Notes: generated by a model from the sequence alone, not told the origin. Positions 17,412 through 26,906 are shown, counted from the first letter of the stretch. The stretch is DNA of 64,000 bases from Pseudomonas nitroreducens NBRC 12694 (GCF_002091755.1 NZ_BDAI01000003.1:310001-374000); one strand, 5' to 3'. Made by a program: numbers and translations.

Positions 17412-18749
17412 TCAGTCGATCCCCAGCTTCTTCAGGCGGTAGCGCATGGAGCGGAAGGTCAGGCCCAGGCGCTGCGCCGCCGCGGTGCGGTTCCAGCGCG
17501 TCTCTTCCAGGGCCTGCATGATCAGCTTGCGTTCGATGTCCTCGAGGTAGTCCTCGAGGTTGTCGATCTGCGCCAGGCTGGCTTCGCCACCGCCGTCCGC
17601 GGTACCTGTCTCGGCCAGACGCAGGTCGTGGGGCTGGATAACGTCGTCTTCGCAAAGCGTGTAGGCGCGCTCGAGCATGTTCTCCAGCTCCCGCACGTTG
17701 CCCGGGAAGCGGTAGCTCTTGAGCTTCTCCAGGGCGTCGGCGCTGACCGAGGCGGCTGTCAGCCCGCTGTCGCCGGCCAGGCGCTTGAGTACGCGATCGG
17801 TCAGCAGCGGGATGTCTTCACGACGCTCGCGCAGGGGCGGAACCCGCAACTCGATGACGTTCAGGCGATAGTAGAGGTCCTGACGGAAGCGCCCGGCGGC
17901 CACTTCGGCGGCCAGGTCCTTGTGCGTCGCACAGAGGATGCGCACGTCCACCGCGACCTCCTGCTGGCCCCCCACGGCGCGCACGGCCTTTTCCTGGATG
18001 ACGCGCAGCAGCTTGACCTGCATCGGCAGCGGCAGGTCGGCCACCTCGTCGAGGAACAGGGTGCCGCCGTTCGCTGCCTGGAACAGGCCCAGCTTGTCTT
18101 CCACGGCGCCGGTGAAGCTGCCTTTCTTGTGGCCGAAGAACTCGCTTTCCATCAGCTCCGACGGGATGGCGCCGCAGTTGACCGGCACGAAGGTCTGTAC
18201 CTCCCGCGGGCCCTGCTCGTGGATCAGCCGGGCCACCAGTTCCTTGCCGCTGCCGGATTCGCCGCTGATATAAACCGGCGCCTGGCTGCGGGCCAGCTTG
18301 GCCACCTGGTTGCGCAGGGTGCGCATGGGTGGGGAGTCGCCGAGCAGGCGGCTGTCCACCGGCGCTTCCTCGGCTTCCGGCGAGCGCAGGCGCAGGGCGG
18401 AGTTCACCAGCTCGCGCAGACGGGCGAGGTCCACAGGCTTGGTCAGGAAGTCGAAGGCGCCGGCCTTGAGCGCCTGCACCGCGGTATCCAGGCTGCCGAA
18501 GGCGGTGATCATCGCCACCGGCATCTGAGGATGGCGTTGCTGGATGTATTGCACCAGGTCCAGGCCGGTGCCGTCGGGCAGGCGCATGTCGGTGAGGCAG
18601 AAGTCGAACGGCTCGCGGGCCAGGAAGTCGCGGGCTTCCTTGACGTTGCGGGCGCTGCGGGTGTCCAGCTTCATGCGGCCGAGGGTGATTTCCAGCAGCT
18701 CGCGAATGTCGGGTTCGTCGTCGACGATCAGGGCTTTTTGACGGCTCAT
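17412..18749 (-). CDS. pilR: response regulator PilR, sigma-54 activator
   Basis: A 445-residue NtrC-family regulator. The receiver domain has the phosphorylated aspartate D54 in CLTDMRLPDG. The AAA+ domain has Walker A GESGSGKE, the sigma-54 contact loop as GSFTGA, and LDEVADLPL. A Fis-type helix-turn-helix closes the protein (RTAAAQRLGLTFRSMRYRLKKLG). In P. aeruginosa it activates pilA through sigma-54; a matching promoter with TGTC motifs lies upstream of pilA in this window. It is downstream of pilS, 15 bases away. Confidence 0.97.
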   Translation of the reverse strand: MSRQKALIVDDEPDIRELLEITLGRMKLDTRSARNVKEARDFLAREPFDFCLTDMRLPDGTGLDLVQYIQQRHPQMPVAMITAFGSLDTAVQALKAGAFDFLTKPVDLARLRELVNSALRLRSPEAEEAPVDSRLLGDSPPMRTLRNQVAKLARSQAPVYISGESGSGKELVARLIHEQGPREVQTFVPVNCGAIPSELMESEFFGHKKGSFTGAVEDKLGLFQAANGGTLFLDEVADLPLPMQVKLLRVIQEKAVRAVGGQQEVAVDVRILCATHKDLAAEVAAGRFRQDLYYRLNVIELRVPPLRERREDIPLLTDRVLKRLAGDSGLTAASVSADALEKLKSYRFPGNVRELENMLERAYTLCEDDVIQPHDLRLAETGTADGGGEASLAQIDNLEDYLEDIERKLIMQALEETRWNRTAAAQRLGLTFRSMRYRLKKLGID

Positions 18750-18764
18750 GTTCTTTGCGTCTTC

Positions 18765-20354
18765 TTAGCTTTGTTTGCGCGGGTGGGCGAAGGTGATGCG
18801 GAAGCAACTGCCGCCTTCGTCACGCGTCTTGTAGTCCAGTCGAGCCTGATTGCTTTCGCACAGCTCGCGGGAGATGTACAGGCCAAGGCCTGTGCCCTTG
18901 CTTTCGGTGGTGAAGAACGGCTCGAACAGTTTTCCCCGCTGTTCGGCGCTGATGCCGGGGCCGTCGTCGAGCACTTCCAGCACGGGCAAGTCGGTCTCGC
19001 TGTCGCGGTACAGGCGCAGCCAGACCTGGCCGGTGCCGTTCTTCTGGGTGCTGTACCGTAACCCATTCTGCACGAGGTTGGTCAGTACCTGCGTCAACTG
19101 ATGCGGGTCCATGCGCGTCTGCACGGTGCCCTGGCCGGTCTCCACGTGGATCTGCTGTCCCTCGCGCAGGCCCTCGCGCATTTCGCCGGCATAGCGGTGC
19201 AGCCAGTATTTCAGGTCGAGCAGTTGCGGTTCGGACTGGCGTCGGCGCGACAGCTGCAGGACGTTCTCGATGACCAGGTTCATGCGCCGCGACTGGTCCT
19301 GGATGATCTGCGTCAGGCGTCGGTCGGGCTTGTCCAGCTCTTCGGACTCCAGCAGCAACTGCGCCGCATGGCTGATCGCGCCCAGTGGGTTGCGGATCTC
19401 ATGGGCAATGCCGGCGGTCAGCCGGCCAAGCGCCGCAAGCTTGAGCTGCTGGGCCTGCTGGGCGATCTGCGAGATGTCCTCGAGGAACATCAGGATATGC
19501 TGTTCGTTGCCCCGGCGCAGGGGGATGAAGCTGGGCTGTACGGTCGGGCCGGACTCCGCAGGTTGCAGGCTTGGCGGGCGCAGGGCGGGATTCTGCTGCC
19601 ATTGCTGCAGGCTGGAGACGAGCTGCGGGCTGTACTCGGCCAGCGAGTGGCCGGGCAGGTCGTGGCCACCCAGCAGCGTAGTGGCGCTCTGGTTGGCCAG
19701 CAGCACGCGGTGGCGATCGCCCAATACCAGGATGCCGGTGCGCATGCGCTGCAGGATCAGTGCGTTGAGCTCTTCGAGGTTGGCGACCGTGGTGGCACGT
19801 TGCTCGGCAATGCTCTCGACGACCTGCTGGCGCCGAGCCAGGGCCTGGATCAGCAGGGCCGAGGCGAAGCTCAGGGCGCCCAGGCCGCCGGCCTGCACGT
19901 AGTGGTTGAGGGCGGTGACCTGGCTGAGGCTCAGGTAGAAGGTCAGGTAGATCAGGTTGATGGCGGCGATGGCGGCGATCAGCAGGCCGATGCGCCCGCG
20001 CAGCAGGATGTTGGCAATGGCCACGGCGACCACCATCAAGTTGCCGATGCCACTGGGGATGCCGCCGGCGGTATAGAACAGCGCGCTGAGCAGGAGTATG
20101 TCCAGCGCTGCCAGGATGAACAGCGGCAGCAGCTGGCGCGGTGTCGGCATCAGCACGGCGATCAGGATGTTGAGGATCAGGTAGACCCAGCAGCCGACAT
20201 GGAAAAGCTCGGGGTGGGCCAGCTTGAGCAATTCGTCATCCAGGCTGCTGGAGATCAGCAGTACCAGCACCAGGCCGATGGTCAGGCGATACAGGTGGTA
20301 CAGGCGCAGGACCCGCAGGCCCTGGCCCGTGAGGGAGATCCCTTCAGCGACCAC
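18765..20354 (-). CDS. pilS: sensor histidine kinase PilS
   Basis: A 529-residue inner-membrane kinase. About six hydrophobic segments fill residues 20-190, followed by a PAS-like region (ILVLGDRHRVLLANQSA) and a histidine kinase core with the phosphoacceptor at H318 in AHEIRNPLGA. ATP-binding boxes appear as NLVQNGLRYS, DDGPGI and GTGLGLYI. Length and histidine position agree with P. aeruginosa PilS (H319), which senses pilin in the membrane and controls PilR. Its start overlaps the small upstream gene by 11 bases. Confidence 0.96.
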   Translation of the reverse strand: MVAEGISLTGQGLRVLRLYHLYRLTIGLVLVLLISSSLDDELLKLAHPELFHVGCWVYLILNILIAVLMPTPRQLLPLFILAALDILLLSALFYTAGGIPSGIGNLMVVAVAIANILLRGRIGLLIAAIAAINLIYLTFYLSLSQVTALNHYVQAGGLGALSFASALLIQALARRQQVVESIAEQRATTVANLEELNALILQRMRTGILVLGDRHRVLLANQSATTLLGGHDLPGHSLAEYSPQLVSSLQQWQQNPALRPPSLQPAESGPTVQPSFIPLRRGNEQHILMFLEDISQIAQQAQQLKLAALGRLTAGIAHEIRNPLGAISHAAQLLLESEELDKPDRRLTQIIQDQSRRMNLVIENVLQLSRRRQSEPQLLDLKYWLHRYAGEMREGLREGQQIHVETGQGTVQTRMDPHQLTQVLTNLVQNGLRYSTQKNGTGQVWLRLYRDSETDLPVLEVLDDGPGISAEQRGKLFEPFFTTESKGTGLGLYISRELCESNQARLDYKTRDEGGSCFRITFAHPRKQS

Positions 20355-20580
20355 GGTCGGTGCGGTCCTGTTCGAGGTGCGCGCGGCTGCAGTACCACTT
20401 GCTCTCGTCCTGCAGGGCGTGGCTCTGCGGCACGTGCACGCCGCACTGTGCGCAGCGGACCATCGGCGCGGCGGGGTCGTCGCCCTTGGGCTTCTCGACG
20501 GGGCGCGCCGGTCGGGTGGCCTTGCGCCACAGCCACCAACCGAAGGCGAAGAGGGCGATCCAGAACAGCAGACGGGTCAT
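20344..20580 (-). CDS. PP0621 family protein, small membrane-anchored CxxC protein
   Basis: A 78-residue protein with one N-terminal transmembrane helix (LLFWIALFAFGWWLWRK), a basic proline-rich linker, then MVRCAQCGVHVPQSHAL and WYCSRAHLEQD. The CxxC, the later cysteine and the nearby histidines could bind a metal ion in a zinc-ribbon-like fold. It resembles the conserved Pseudomonas PP0621 family found upstream of pilS. The function is unknown. It overlaps pilS by 11 bases and is likely cotranscribed. Confidence 0.8.
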   Translation of the reverse strand: MTRLLFWIALFAFGWWLWRKATRPARPVEKPKGDDPAAPMVRCAQCGVHVPQSHALQDESKWYCSRAHLEQDRTDRGR

Positions 20581-20695
20581 GGCAATCCCTTGTGCATAAA
20601 GAGCGGCAGTTTATCCAAGCCTCGCGGTGGCGCACAGTGAGCCCGTGTACGCTCCGCCGATCAGGGGTAAAAGACCCTTGAATCTATTCAGGATG

Positions 20696-20724
20696 AAAAA
20701 AGGGAGGCCGAAGCCTCCCTTTTT
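20696..20724. terminator. terminator downstream of bamD
   Basis: The seven-base stem GGGAGGC/GCCTCCC with a CGAA loop lies between an A-run and a T-run. It lies downstream of the leftward bamD stop and may work both ways. Confidence 0.85.
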
Positions 20725-20741
20725 CGTCGAACCCGACGGTA

Positions 20742-21767
20742 TCAGTCGAAGATACCGAAGGTCATGTAGCTGAACCAGGAACGGTTGCTGCTGCCGGAGT
20801 TGCCTTCGGACTCGTGCTGTTCCTCTTCCACGTCGCTCTGGTTCTCGGGCTTGAGCTCAGCGGGGATCTGCTGTTCGGCGTCCTCGTACTGCTTGATCAC
20901 GTCCTTGGATGCCTGGGTTTCCATGTGCGGCGGGGCATCGTTGGTTTCGATCAGGCCCAGGGTGGCCTTGGCCAGCCAGGAACGGTTGTCGGCTTCGTCT
21001 TCACGCGGAACGAACTGGCCATCCTTGAGACTGGGATTGTCCGGGTAGTTCGCCTTCAGGGTTTCCAGGCTGGAATCGGCCAGGTCGTTCAGGCCCAGAC
21101 GCTGGTAGGCCTCGACCATGATCGCCAGGCCATCGCCGACGGCCGGGGTTTCCTGGAAGTTCTCGACCACGTAGCGGCCGCGGTTGGCGGCGGCGACGTA
21201 GGCCTGGCGCTTGAGGTAGTAGTGGCCGACGTGCACTTCGTAGGCTGCCAGCAGGTTGCGCAGGTAGATCATGCGCGCCTTGGCGTCCGGGGCGTAGCGG
21301 CTGTTGGGGTAGCGGCTGACCAGTTGGGCGAACTCATTGAACGAGTCGCGGGCGGCGCCTGGGTCGCGCTTGGTCATGTCCAGCGGCAGGAAGCGCGCCA
21401 GCAGGCCGCGGTCCTGGTCGAAGGAGGCGAGGCCCTTGAGGTAGTAGGCGTAGTCGACGTTCGGGTGCTGCGGGTGCAGGCGGATGAAGCGCTCGGCGGA
21501 AGCGCGAGCGGCCTCGGGCTCCATGTTCTTGTAGTTGGCGTAGATCAGTTCCAACTGGGCCTGCTCGGCATAGCGGCCGAAGGGATAGCGGGACTCCAGC
21601 GCCTTCAGCTTGGCGACGGCGTTGGTGTAGCTCTTGTTATTGAGGTCTTCCTGGGCCTGCTGGTACAGCTGGCTTTCGCTCAGGTTCTCATCCACCTTCT
21701 CGCCCTTGGAGGAGCAGGCGGTAACGAAGGCGAGGGTGGCGATCAGCAGCAGGTGTTTCACTTGCAT
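20742..21767 (-). CDS. bamD: outer membrane assembly lipoprotein BamD (ComL)
   Basis: A 341-residue lipoprotein of the BAM complex, which inserts beta-barrel proteins into the outer membrane. The lipobox is FVTAC with cysteine 18. TPR-like helices include YQQAQEDLNNKSYTNAVAKL, LESRYPFGRYAEQAQLEL and IRLHPQHPNVDYAYYLKG. The acidic, low-complexity tail (EEEQHESEGNSGSSN) ends with SYMTFGIFD, as in pseudomonads. It is monocistronic and divergent from rluD. BamD should help assemble CyoA-independent outer-membrane proteins here such as the TolC-like exporter. Confidence 0.97.
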   Translation of the reverse strand: MQVKHLLLIATLAFVTACSSKGEKVDENLSESQLYQQAQEDLNNKSYTNAVAKLKALESRYPFGRYAEQAQLELIYANYKNMEPEAARASAERFIRLHPQHPNVDYAYYLKGLASFDQDRGLLARFLPLDMTKRDPGAARDSFNEFAQLVSRYPNSRYAPDAKARMIYLRNLLAAYEVHVGHYYLKRQAYVAAANRGRYVVENFQETPAVGDGLAIMVEAYQRLGLNDLADSSLETLKANYPDNPSLKDGQFVPREDEADNRSWLAKATLGLIETNDAPPHMETQASKDVIKQYEDAEQQIPAELKPENQSDVEEEQHESEGNSGSSNRSWFSYMTFGIFD

Positions 21768-21914
21768 GGCGGCTTGCGTCCCTGGACGGTCGGCTGTCGC
21801 GGCCGCAACCGTCTGTTATGATTGGCGCCCCAGGGATACCCCTGGGACAAAGGCCCCGTATTTAACCACAGCGCACAGCCGAACCAAAAGGCCGCGCGCC
21901 CTTCGTGTCCAGTC

Positions 21915-22874
21915 ATGTCCAATATGATCCAACTCGCGGCAGAAGTGCCGTTCGACCTCGGTGGTCAGCGTCTCGACCAGGTCGCCGCCCAGCTCTTCTC
22001 CGACCACTCCCGTTCCCGCCTGGCTGGCTGGATCAAGGACGGCCGTCTCAAGGTCGACGGCGCCGTGCTGCGCCCGCGCGACATTGTCCATGCCGGCTCG
22101 CGCCTGGAACTGGATGTCGAGTTGGAGGCCCAGGGTGAATGGGTTGCCCAGGACATCGAGCTGGACATCGTCTACGAAGACGATCACATCCTGGTCATCG
22201 ACAAGCCGACCGGCCTGGTGGTTCATCCCGCCGCGGGCCACCAGGATGGCACTTTGCTCAATGCGCTGCTGCACCACGTGCCGCACCTGGCCAACGTGCC
22301 GCGCGCCGGCATCGTGCACCGCCTGGACAAGGACACTACCGGCCTGATGGTGGTCGCCAAGACCCTGGAGGCCCACACCAATCTCGTCGCGCAGTTGCAG
22401 GCGCGCTCGGTCAGCCGCATCTACGAAGCCATCGTCACCGGCGTCATCGTCGCCGGGGGCACCGTCGACGCGCCCATCGGTCGTCACGGTGTGCAACGGC
22501 AGAAGATGGCGGTGATCGAGACCGGCAAGGTCGCCATCAGCCATTACCGCGTGCTGGAGCGCTTCCGCGCGCACACCCACACCCGGGTGAAGCTGGAAAC
22601 TGGCCGTACCCACCAGATCCGCGTCCATATGACGCATATCGGCCACCCGCTGGTAGGCGATCCCACCTACGGCGGGCGCTTCCGCATTCCGCCGGGTGCC
22701 AGCCCGACCCTTGTCGAGTCCTTGCGCGACTTCCCGCGCCAGGCCCTGCATGCGCGCTTCCTGGAGCTGGACCACCCGGCCACCGGCGTGCGCATGAAGT
22801 GGGAATCGCCGCTGCCGGACGATTTCACCTGGCTGCTGAGCCTGCTGCGGCAGGACAACGAGTCCTTCGTATGA
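21915..22874 (+). CDS. rluD: 23S rRNA pseudouridine synthase RluD
   Basis: A 319-residue enzyme that makes pseudouridines 1911, 1915 and 1917 in helix 69 of 23S rRNA. An S4 RNA-binding domain occupies residues about 15-80 (GGQRLDQVAAQLF, GRLKVDGAVL). The catalytic aspartate is in IVHRLDKDTTGLMVV, followed by GRTHQIRVHMTHIGHPLVGD. The ATG giving MSNMIQLAAEVP is chosen; a longer upstream extension is not family-like. The stop overlaps the pgeF start as ATGA. Confidence 0.96.
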   Translation: MSNMIQLAAEVPFDLGGQRLDQVAAQLFSDHSRSRLAGWIKDGRLKVDGAVLRPRDIVHAGSRLELDVELEAQGEWVAQDIELDIVYEDDHILVIDKPTGLVVHPAAGHQDGTLLNALLHHVPHLANVPRAGIVHRLDKDTTGLMVVAKTLEAHTNLVAQLQARSVSRIYEAIVTGVIVAGGTVDAPIGRHGVQRQKMAVIETGKVAISHYRVLERFRAHTHTRVKLETGRTHQIRVHMTHIGHPLVGDPTYGGRFRIPPGASPTLVESLRDFPRQALHARFLELDHPATGVRMKWESPLPDDFTWLLSLLRQDNESFV

Positions 22875-23596
22875 CGCCCTGGCTGACGCCTGACTGGCCG
22901 GCTCCGGAGAATGTCCGCGCCTGCGTGACTACCCGTGCCGGTGGCGTCAGCGTCGAGCCTTTCGACAGCTTCAACCTCGGTGACCATGTCGGTGACGAGC
23001 CGGCGGCCGTCTTCGAGAATCGCCGTCGCCTGACTGCCGAACTGGGTTGCCAGCCGGCCTGGCTGAGCCAGGTGCATGGCATCGAGGTGGTCGAGGCCGA
23101 TCCGTCCGCCGTCGCCATTGCGGATGCCAGTTGGAGTGCTGCGCCAGGCATCGCCTGTACCATCATGACCGCCGACTGCCTGCCGGCGCTATTCTGTGAC
23201 CGCGCTGGTACCCGGGTTGGTGCTGCCCACGCCGGTTGGCGCGGGCTGGCTGGTGGCGTGCTGGAGGCGACCGTGAACGCCATGGGCGTCGCGCCGAGAG
23301 AACTGCTCGTCTGGCTCGGCCCTTCCATCGGCCCGCAGGCCTTCGAAGTCGGCGCGGAAGTTCGCGAAGCCTTCCTGGCCGAGCATGCCGAGGCCGAGCG
23401 CGCCTTCCTGCTCGGCACCAAGGCCGACAAGTTCATGGCGGACATCTATGAGCTGGCGCGCATACGCCTCGCGGCGAAAGGCGTGACGGCTGTTTACGGC
23501 GGTGATTTCTGTACCTTTACCGAGACCGAGCGGTTCTATTCCTATCGCCGCAGCTCCCGCACCGGCCGCCTGGCGAGCCTGATCTGGCTGAGCTGA
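22871..23596 (+). CDS. pgeF: peptidoglycan editing factor PgeF (YfiH, multicopper oxidase-like)
   Basis: A 241-residue protein of the Cu-oxidase_4 (DUF152) family. The metal/active-site motifs SQVHGIEV, MTADCLPALF and GAAHAGWRGLAGG are intact, and the C-terminal DFCTFTETERFYSYRR is characteristic. Family members have been linked to purine nucleoside hydrolysis and to preventing misincorporation of L-serine into peptidoglycan precursors. It overlaps rluD by 4 bases (ATGA), the common arrangement. Confidence 0.93.
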   Translation: MTPWLTPDWPAPENVRACVTTRAGGVSVEPFDSFNLGDHVGDEPAAVFENRRRLTAELGCQPAWLSQVHGIEVVEADPSAVAIADASWSAAPGIACTIMTADCLPALFCDRAGTRVGAAHAGWRGLAGGVLEATVNAMGVAPRELLVWLGPSIGPQAFEVGAEVREAFLAEHAEAERAFLLGTKADKFMADIYELARIRLAAKGVTAVYGGDFCTFTETERFYSYRRSSRTGRLASLIWLS

Positions 23597-23606
23597 TCTG
23601 CTTTTC

Positions 23607-23681
23607 GCAGGAGCGGGCTGGCTCGCGAACGTCGCCGGGCAACACGGCAACAAGCGATTCGCAGGCAAGCCCGCTCCTACA
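23607..23681. repeat. REP-type inverted pair
   Basis: A GCAGGAGCGGGCTGGCTCGCG element and its inverted partner ending AAGCCCGCTCCTAC flank about 35 bases. It is the Pseudomonas REP palindrome type, seen twice more in this window at 49183 and 53171. Confidence 0.8.
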
Positions 23682-23765
23682 GGTTTCTCCCGTGGTTCAG
23701 GTTCGCAGACCCGCTCCTAATGGCCTTTCTGTAGGCACGAACTGACGGGTGTCATGGCCAAATGG

Positions 23766-23793
23766 CTTGAACCGACCAAAATCGTCCTTATCT
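23766..23793 (+). promoter_or_regulatory. sigma-32 (heat shock) promoter of clpB
   Basis: CTTGAA (23766-23771), a 14-base spacer, then CCTTATCT (23786-23793), compared with the RpoH consensus CTTGAA-N13/14-CCCCATNT. It lies about 80 bases before the clpB start, where a heat-shock promoter is expected. Confidence 0.7.
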
Positions 23794-23871
23794 ATCTCGC
23801 ATCCCGGCGGGTTAGTCGTGATCAGGGGCACTCATCGCTCCGGCCCGCTATTGAAAGGAAGGACGACCCTC

Positions 23872-26436
23872 ATGCGAATCGACCGTTTGACCAGCAAGCT
23901 CCAGCTTGCCCTCTCCGATGCCCAGTCCCTGGCCGTTGGACATGACCACCCGGCCATCGAGCCGGTGCACCTGCTGTCTGCGCTCATCGAGCAGCAGGGC
24001 GGCTCCATCAAGCCCCTGCTGATGCAGGTAGGCTTCGACATTCCCGCGCTGCGCGCCTCGCTCAATAAAGAGATGGACACGCTGCCGAAGATCCAGAATC
24101 CCACCGGCGACGTGAACCTGTCGCAGGACCTGGCGCGCCTGCTCAATCAGGCGGATCGCCTGGCCCAGCAGAAGGGCGACCAGTTTATCTCCAGTGAGCT
24201 CGTGCTGCTGGCCGCCATGGACGACAGCACCAAGCTGGGCAAGTTGTTGACCAGCCAGGGCGTCTCCAAGAAGGCCCTGGAAAACGCCGTGGTCAACCTG
24301 CGCGGCGGCGAGGCGGTGAACGACCCCAATGCCGAGGACTCGCGCCAGGCGCTGGACAAATACACCGTCGACATGACCAAGCGCGCCGAGGACGGCAAGC
24401 TCGACCCGGTGATCGGCCGTGACGACGAAATCCGCCGGACCATCCAGGTCCTGCAGCGCCGCACCAAGAACAACCCCGTGCTGATTGGCGAGCCCGGCGT
24501 CGGCAAGACCGCCATTGTCGAAGGCCTGGCCCAGCGCATCGTCAACGGTGAAGTCCCCGACGGCCTGAAGGACAAGCGCCTGCTGGCGCTGGACATGGGC
24601 GCGCTGATCGCCGGCGCCAAGTTCCGCGGTGAGTTCGAGGAGCGCCTGAAGGCGGTACTCAACGAGCTGTCCAAGCAGGAAGGCCGGATCATCCTGTTCA
24701 TCGACGAACTGCACACCATGGTCGGTGCCGGCAAGGCAGAGGGCGCCATGGACGCCGGCAACATGCTCAAGCCAGCCCTGGCCCGTGGCGAGCTGCATTG
24801 CGTCGGCGCCACCACCCTGGACGAGTACCGCCAGTACATCGAGAAGGACGCCGCCCTGGAGCGCCGCTTCCAGAAAGTGCTGGTGGATGAGCCGAGCGAG
24901 GAAGACACCATCGCCATCCTGCGTGGCCTGAAAGAGCGCTACGAGGTGCACCACGGCGTCACCATCACCGACGGCGCGATCATCGCCGCGGCCAAGCTCA
25001 GCCACCGCTACATCACCGACCGTCAGCTGCCGGACAAGGCCATCGACCTGATCGACGAGGCGGCGAGCCGCATCCGCATGGAGATCGACTCCAAGCCGGA
25101 GGAACTCGATCGCCTGGATCGTCGCCTGATCCAGCTGAAGATCGAGCGCGAGGCACTGAAAAAAGAGGATGACGAGGCCACCAAGAAGCGCCTCGCCAAG
25201 CTCGAAGAAGACATCGCCAAGCTCGAGCGCGAGTACGCTGACCTCGAGGAAATCTGGAAGTCGGAGAAAGCCGAGGTCCAGGGTTCCGCGCAGATCCAGC
25301 AGAAGATCGAGCAGGCCAAGCAGGAAATGGAAACCGCGCGGCGCAAGGGCGACCTGGAAACCATGGCGCGCATCCAGTACCAGACCATTCCGGACCTGGA
25401 ACGCAGCCTGCAGATGGTCGACCAGCACGGCCAGACCGAGAAGCAGCTGCTGCGTAACAAGGTGACCGACGAGGAAATCGCCGAGGTCGTCGCCAAGTGG
25501 ACCGGCATTCCGGTCTCCAAGATGCTCGAAGGCGAGCGCGAGAAGCTGCTGCGCATGGAAGACGAGCTGCACAAACGCGTCATCGGCCAGCACGAAGCTG
25601 TGGTGGCCGTCTCCAACGCCGTGCGCCGTTCCCGTGCGGGCCTCGCGGATCCGAATCGCCCCAGCGGCTCGTTCCTCTTCCTCGGCCCGACCGGGGTGGG
25701 CAAGACCGAGCTGTGTAAGGCCCTGGCCGAATTCCTCTTCGATACCGAGGAAGCGCTGGTGCGTATCGACATGTCCGAGTTCATGGAGAAACACTCCGTG
25801 GCCCGCCTGATCGGTGCACCGCCGGGCTATGTGGGCTATGAAGAGGGCGGCTACCTGACCGAAGCCGTGCGCCGCAAGCCTTACTCCGTGGTGCTGCTGG
25901 ACGAGGTCGAGAAGGCCCATCCGGACGTTTTCAACGTCCTGCTGCAGGTGCTGGAAGACGGTCGTCTGACCGATAGCCACGGCCGTACGGTGGACTTCCG
26001 CAACACCGTGGTGGTGATGACCTCGAATCTGGGCTCTGCGCAGATCCAGGAACTGGTCGGCGACCGTGAGGCTCAGCATGCTGCGGTCATGGACGCGGTG
26101 AATGCGCACTTCCGCCCGGAATTCATCAACCGGATCGACGAAGTGGTGGTCTTCGAACCGCTTGCCCGCGATCAGATCGCCGGCATCGCTCGGATTCAGA
26201 TGGGCCGCTTGCGCAAGCGCCTGGCCGAGCGCGAGCTGAGCCTGGAGCTGAGCGACGAGGCGATGGACAAGCTGATCGCCGTTGGCTTCGATCCGGTGTA
26301 CGGCGCGCGGCCGCTCAAGCGTGCGATCCAGCGCTGGATCGAGAACCCGTTGGCGCAGTTGATTCTGGCCGGCAGGTTCAACCCTGGCGCGAAGATTCAC
26401 GCCAAGGTCGAGAACGACGAGATCGTCTTCTCCTGA
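23872..26436 (+). CDS. clpB: ATP-dependent disaggregase ClpB
   Basis: An 854-residue Hsp100 chaperone that pulls proteins out of aggregates with DnaK. The N domain is followed by AAA1 with Walker A GEPGVGKTA, the coiled-coil M domain (about 410-525, rich in Glu/Lys/Arg), and AAA2 with GPTGVGKTE and the pore loop GAPPGYVGYEEGG. The ATG before RIDRLTSKLQ gives the normal length; the frame is open upstream across the promoter and is rejected there. A sigma-32-type promoter precedes it and a strong terminator follows. Confidence 0.98.
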   Translation: MRIDRLTSKLQLALSDAQSLAVGHDHPAIEPVHLLSALIEQQGGSIKPLLMQVGFDIPALRASLNKEMDTLPKIQNPTGDVNLSQDLARLLNQADRLAQQKGDQFISSELVLLAAMDDSTKLGKLLTSQGVSKKALENAVVNLRGGEAVNDPNAEDSRQALDKYTVDMTKRAEDGKLDPVIGRDDEIRRTIQVLQRRTKNNPVLIGEPGVGKTAIVEGLAQRIVNGEVPDGLKDKRLLALDMGALIAGAKFRGEFEERLKAVLNELSKQEGRIILFIDELHTMVGAGKAEGAMDAGNMLKPALARGELHCVGATTLDEYRQYIEKDAALERRFQKVLVDEPSEEDTIAILRGLKERYEVHHGVTITDGAIIAAAKLSHRYITDRQLPDKAIDLIDEAASRIRMEIDSKPEELDRLDRRLIQLKIEREALKKEDDEATKKRLAKLEEDIAKLEREYADLEEIWKSEKAEVQGSAQIQQKIEQAKQEMETARRKGDLETMARIQYQTIPDLERSLQMVDQHGQTEKQLLRNKVTDEEIAEVVAKWTGIPVSKMLEGEREKLLRMEDELHKRVIGQHEAVVAVSNAVRRSRAGLADPNRPSGSFLFLGPTGVGKTELCKALAEFLFDTEEALVRIDMSEFMEKHSVARLIGAPPGYVGYEEGGYLTEAVRRKPYSVVLLDEVEKAHPDVFNVLLQVLEDGRLTDSHGRTVDFRNTVVVMTSNLGSAQIQELVGDREAQHAAVMDAVNAHFRPEFINRIDEVVVFEPLARDQIAGIARIQMGRLRKRLAERELSLELSDEAMDKLIAVGFDPVYGARPLKRAIQRWIENPLAQLILAGRFNPGAKIHAKVENDEIVFS

Positions 26437-26449
26437 TCACCGCTCCACG

Positions 26450-26479
26450 AAAAAAGCCCGCCCATCGGCGGGCTTTTTT
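26450..26479. terminator. bidirectional terminator after clpB and the PilZ gene
   Basis: The stem GCCCGCC/GGCGGGC with a CATC loop, flanked by six A and six T residues, lies between the converging clpB and PilZ genes. Confidence 0.9.
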
Positions 26480-26541
26480 CTGCGCCAGGGGAAAAGGCCT
26501 TCGCTTGCGCCTGTGCTTTTGGCTTGCCGCCAGAGGGGCGA

Positions 26542-26895
26542 TCAGATGGTCTTGCGGGAACCGCCGAGCAGGGTGAGCAGTTGCTCGACCAGTTCGGCCT
26601 GGTCCTCGGCGATATCGATGATATGGAAACCCGCCCAGCCCAGTTGGCCATCGGCGCCGGCACGGCTCCACAGGCAGTCCGCGCCCAGATGGATTTCGCC
26701 TATCTCGTCCAGCGGCGGGGCCGGCACGAGCTGGCAATCCCAGACGGAATCAGCCTCCGGGACGTCCACGCCACAGAGCATGAACCCCTCGGCAGAGAGG
26801 TCGGCGAGTCGACCCAGGCTGCGCCCGGTATGGCGGTCGAAGACTTCCACGGTCAGCCCGGTCTGCTGCCGGCTGTGCTGGCGACGCTCTCCCAT
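26542..26895 (-). CDS. PilZ domain protein
   Basis: A 117-residue single-domain protein. The c-di-GMP-binding signature is visible: an arginine-rich N-terminus (MGERRQHSRQQ, fitting RxxxR) and DLSAEG, fitting DxSxxG, about 20 residues later. The ATG at MGERR is chosen because the longer frame runs through the upstream gene and lacks similarity. It lies 11 bases after the DUF1631 gene, so the two are probably cotranscribed. c-di-GMP binding is inferred from motifs only; the partner or output is unknown. Confidence 0.88.
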   Translation of the reverse strand: MGERRQHSRQQTGLTVEVFDRHTGRSLGRLADLSAEGFMLCGVDVPEADSVWDCQLVPAPPLDEIGEIHLGADCLWSRAGADGQLGWAGFHIIDIAEDQAELVEQLLTLLGGSRKTI

Positions 26896-26906
26896 CGACT
26901 GCTTCC

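Noticed and set aside
23848..26400. 850-residue open frame antisense to clpB
   Set aside because: Shadow of a firmly identified gene; composition and lack of similarity rule it out.
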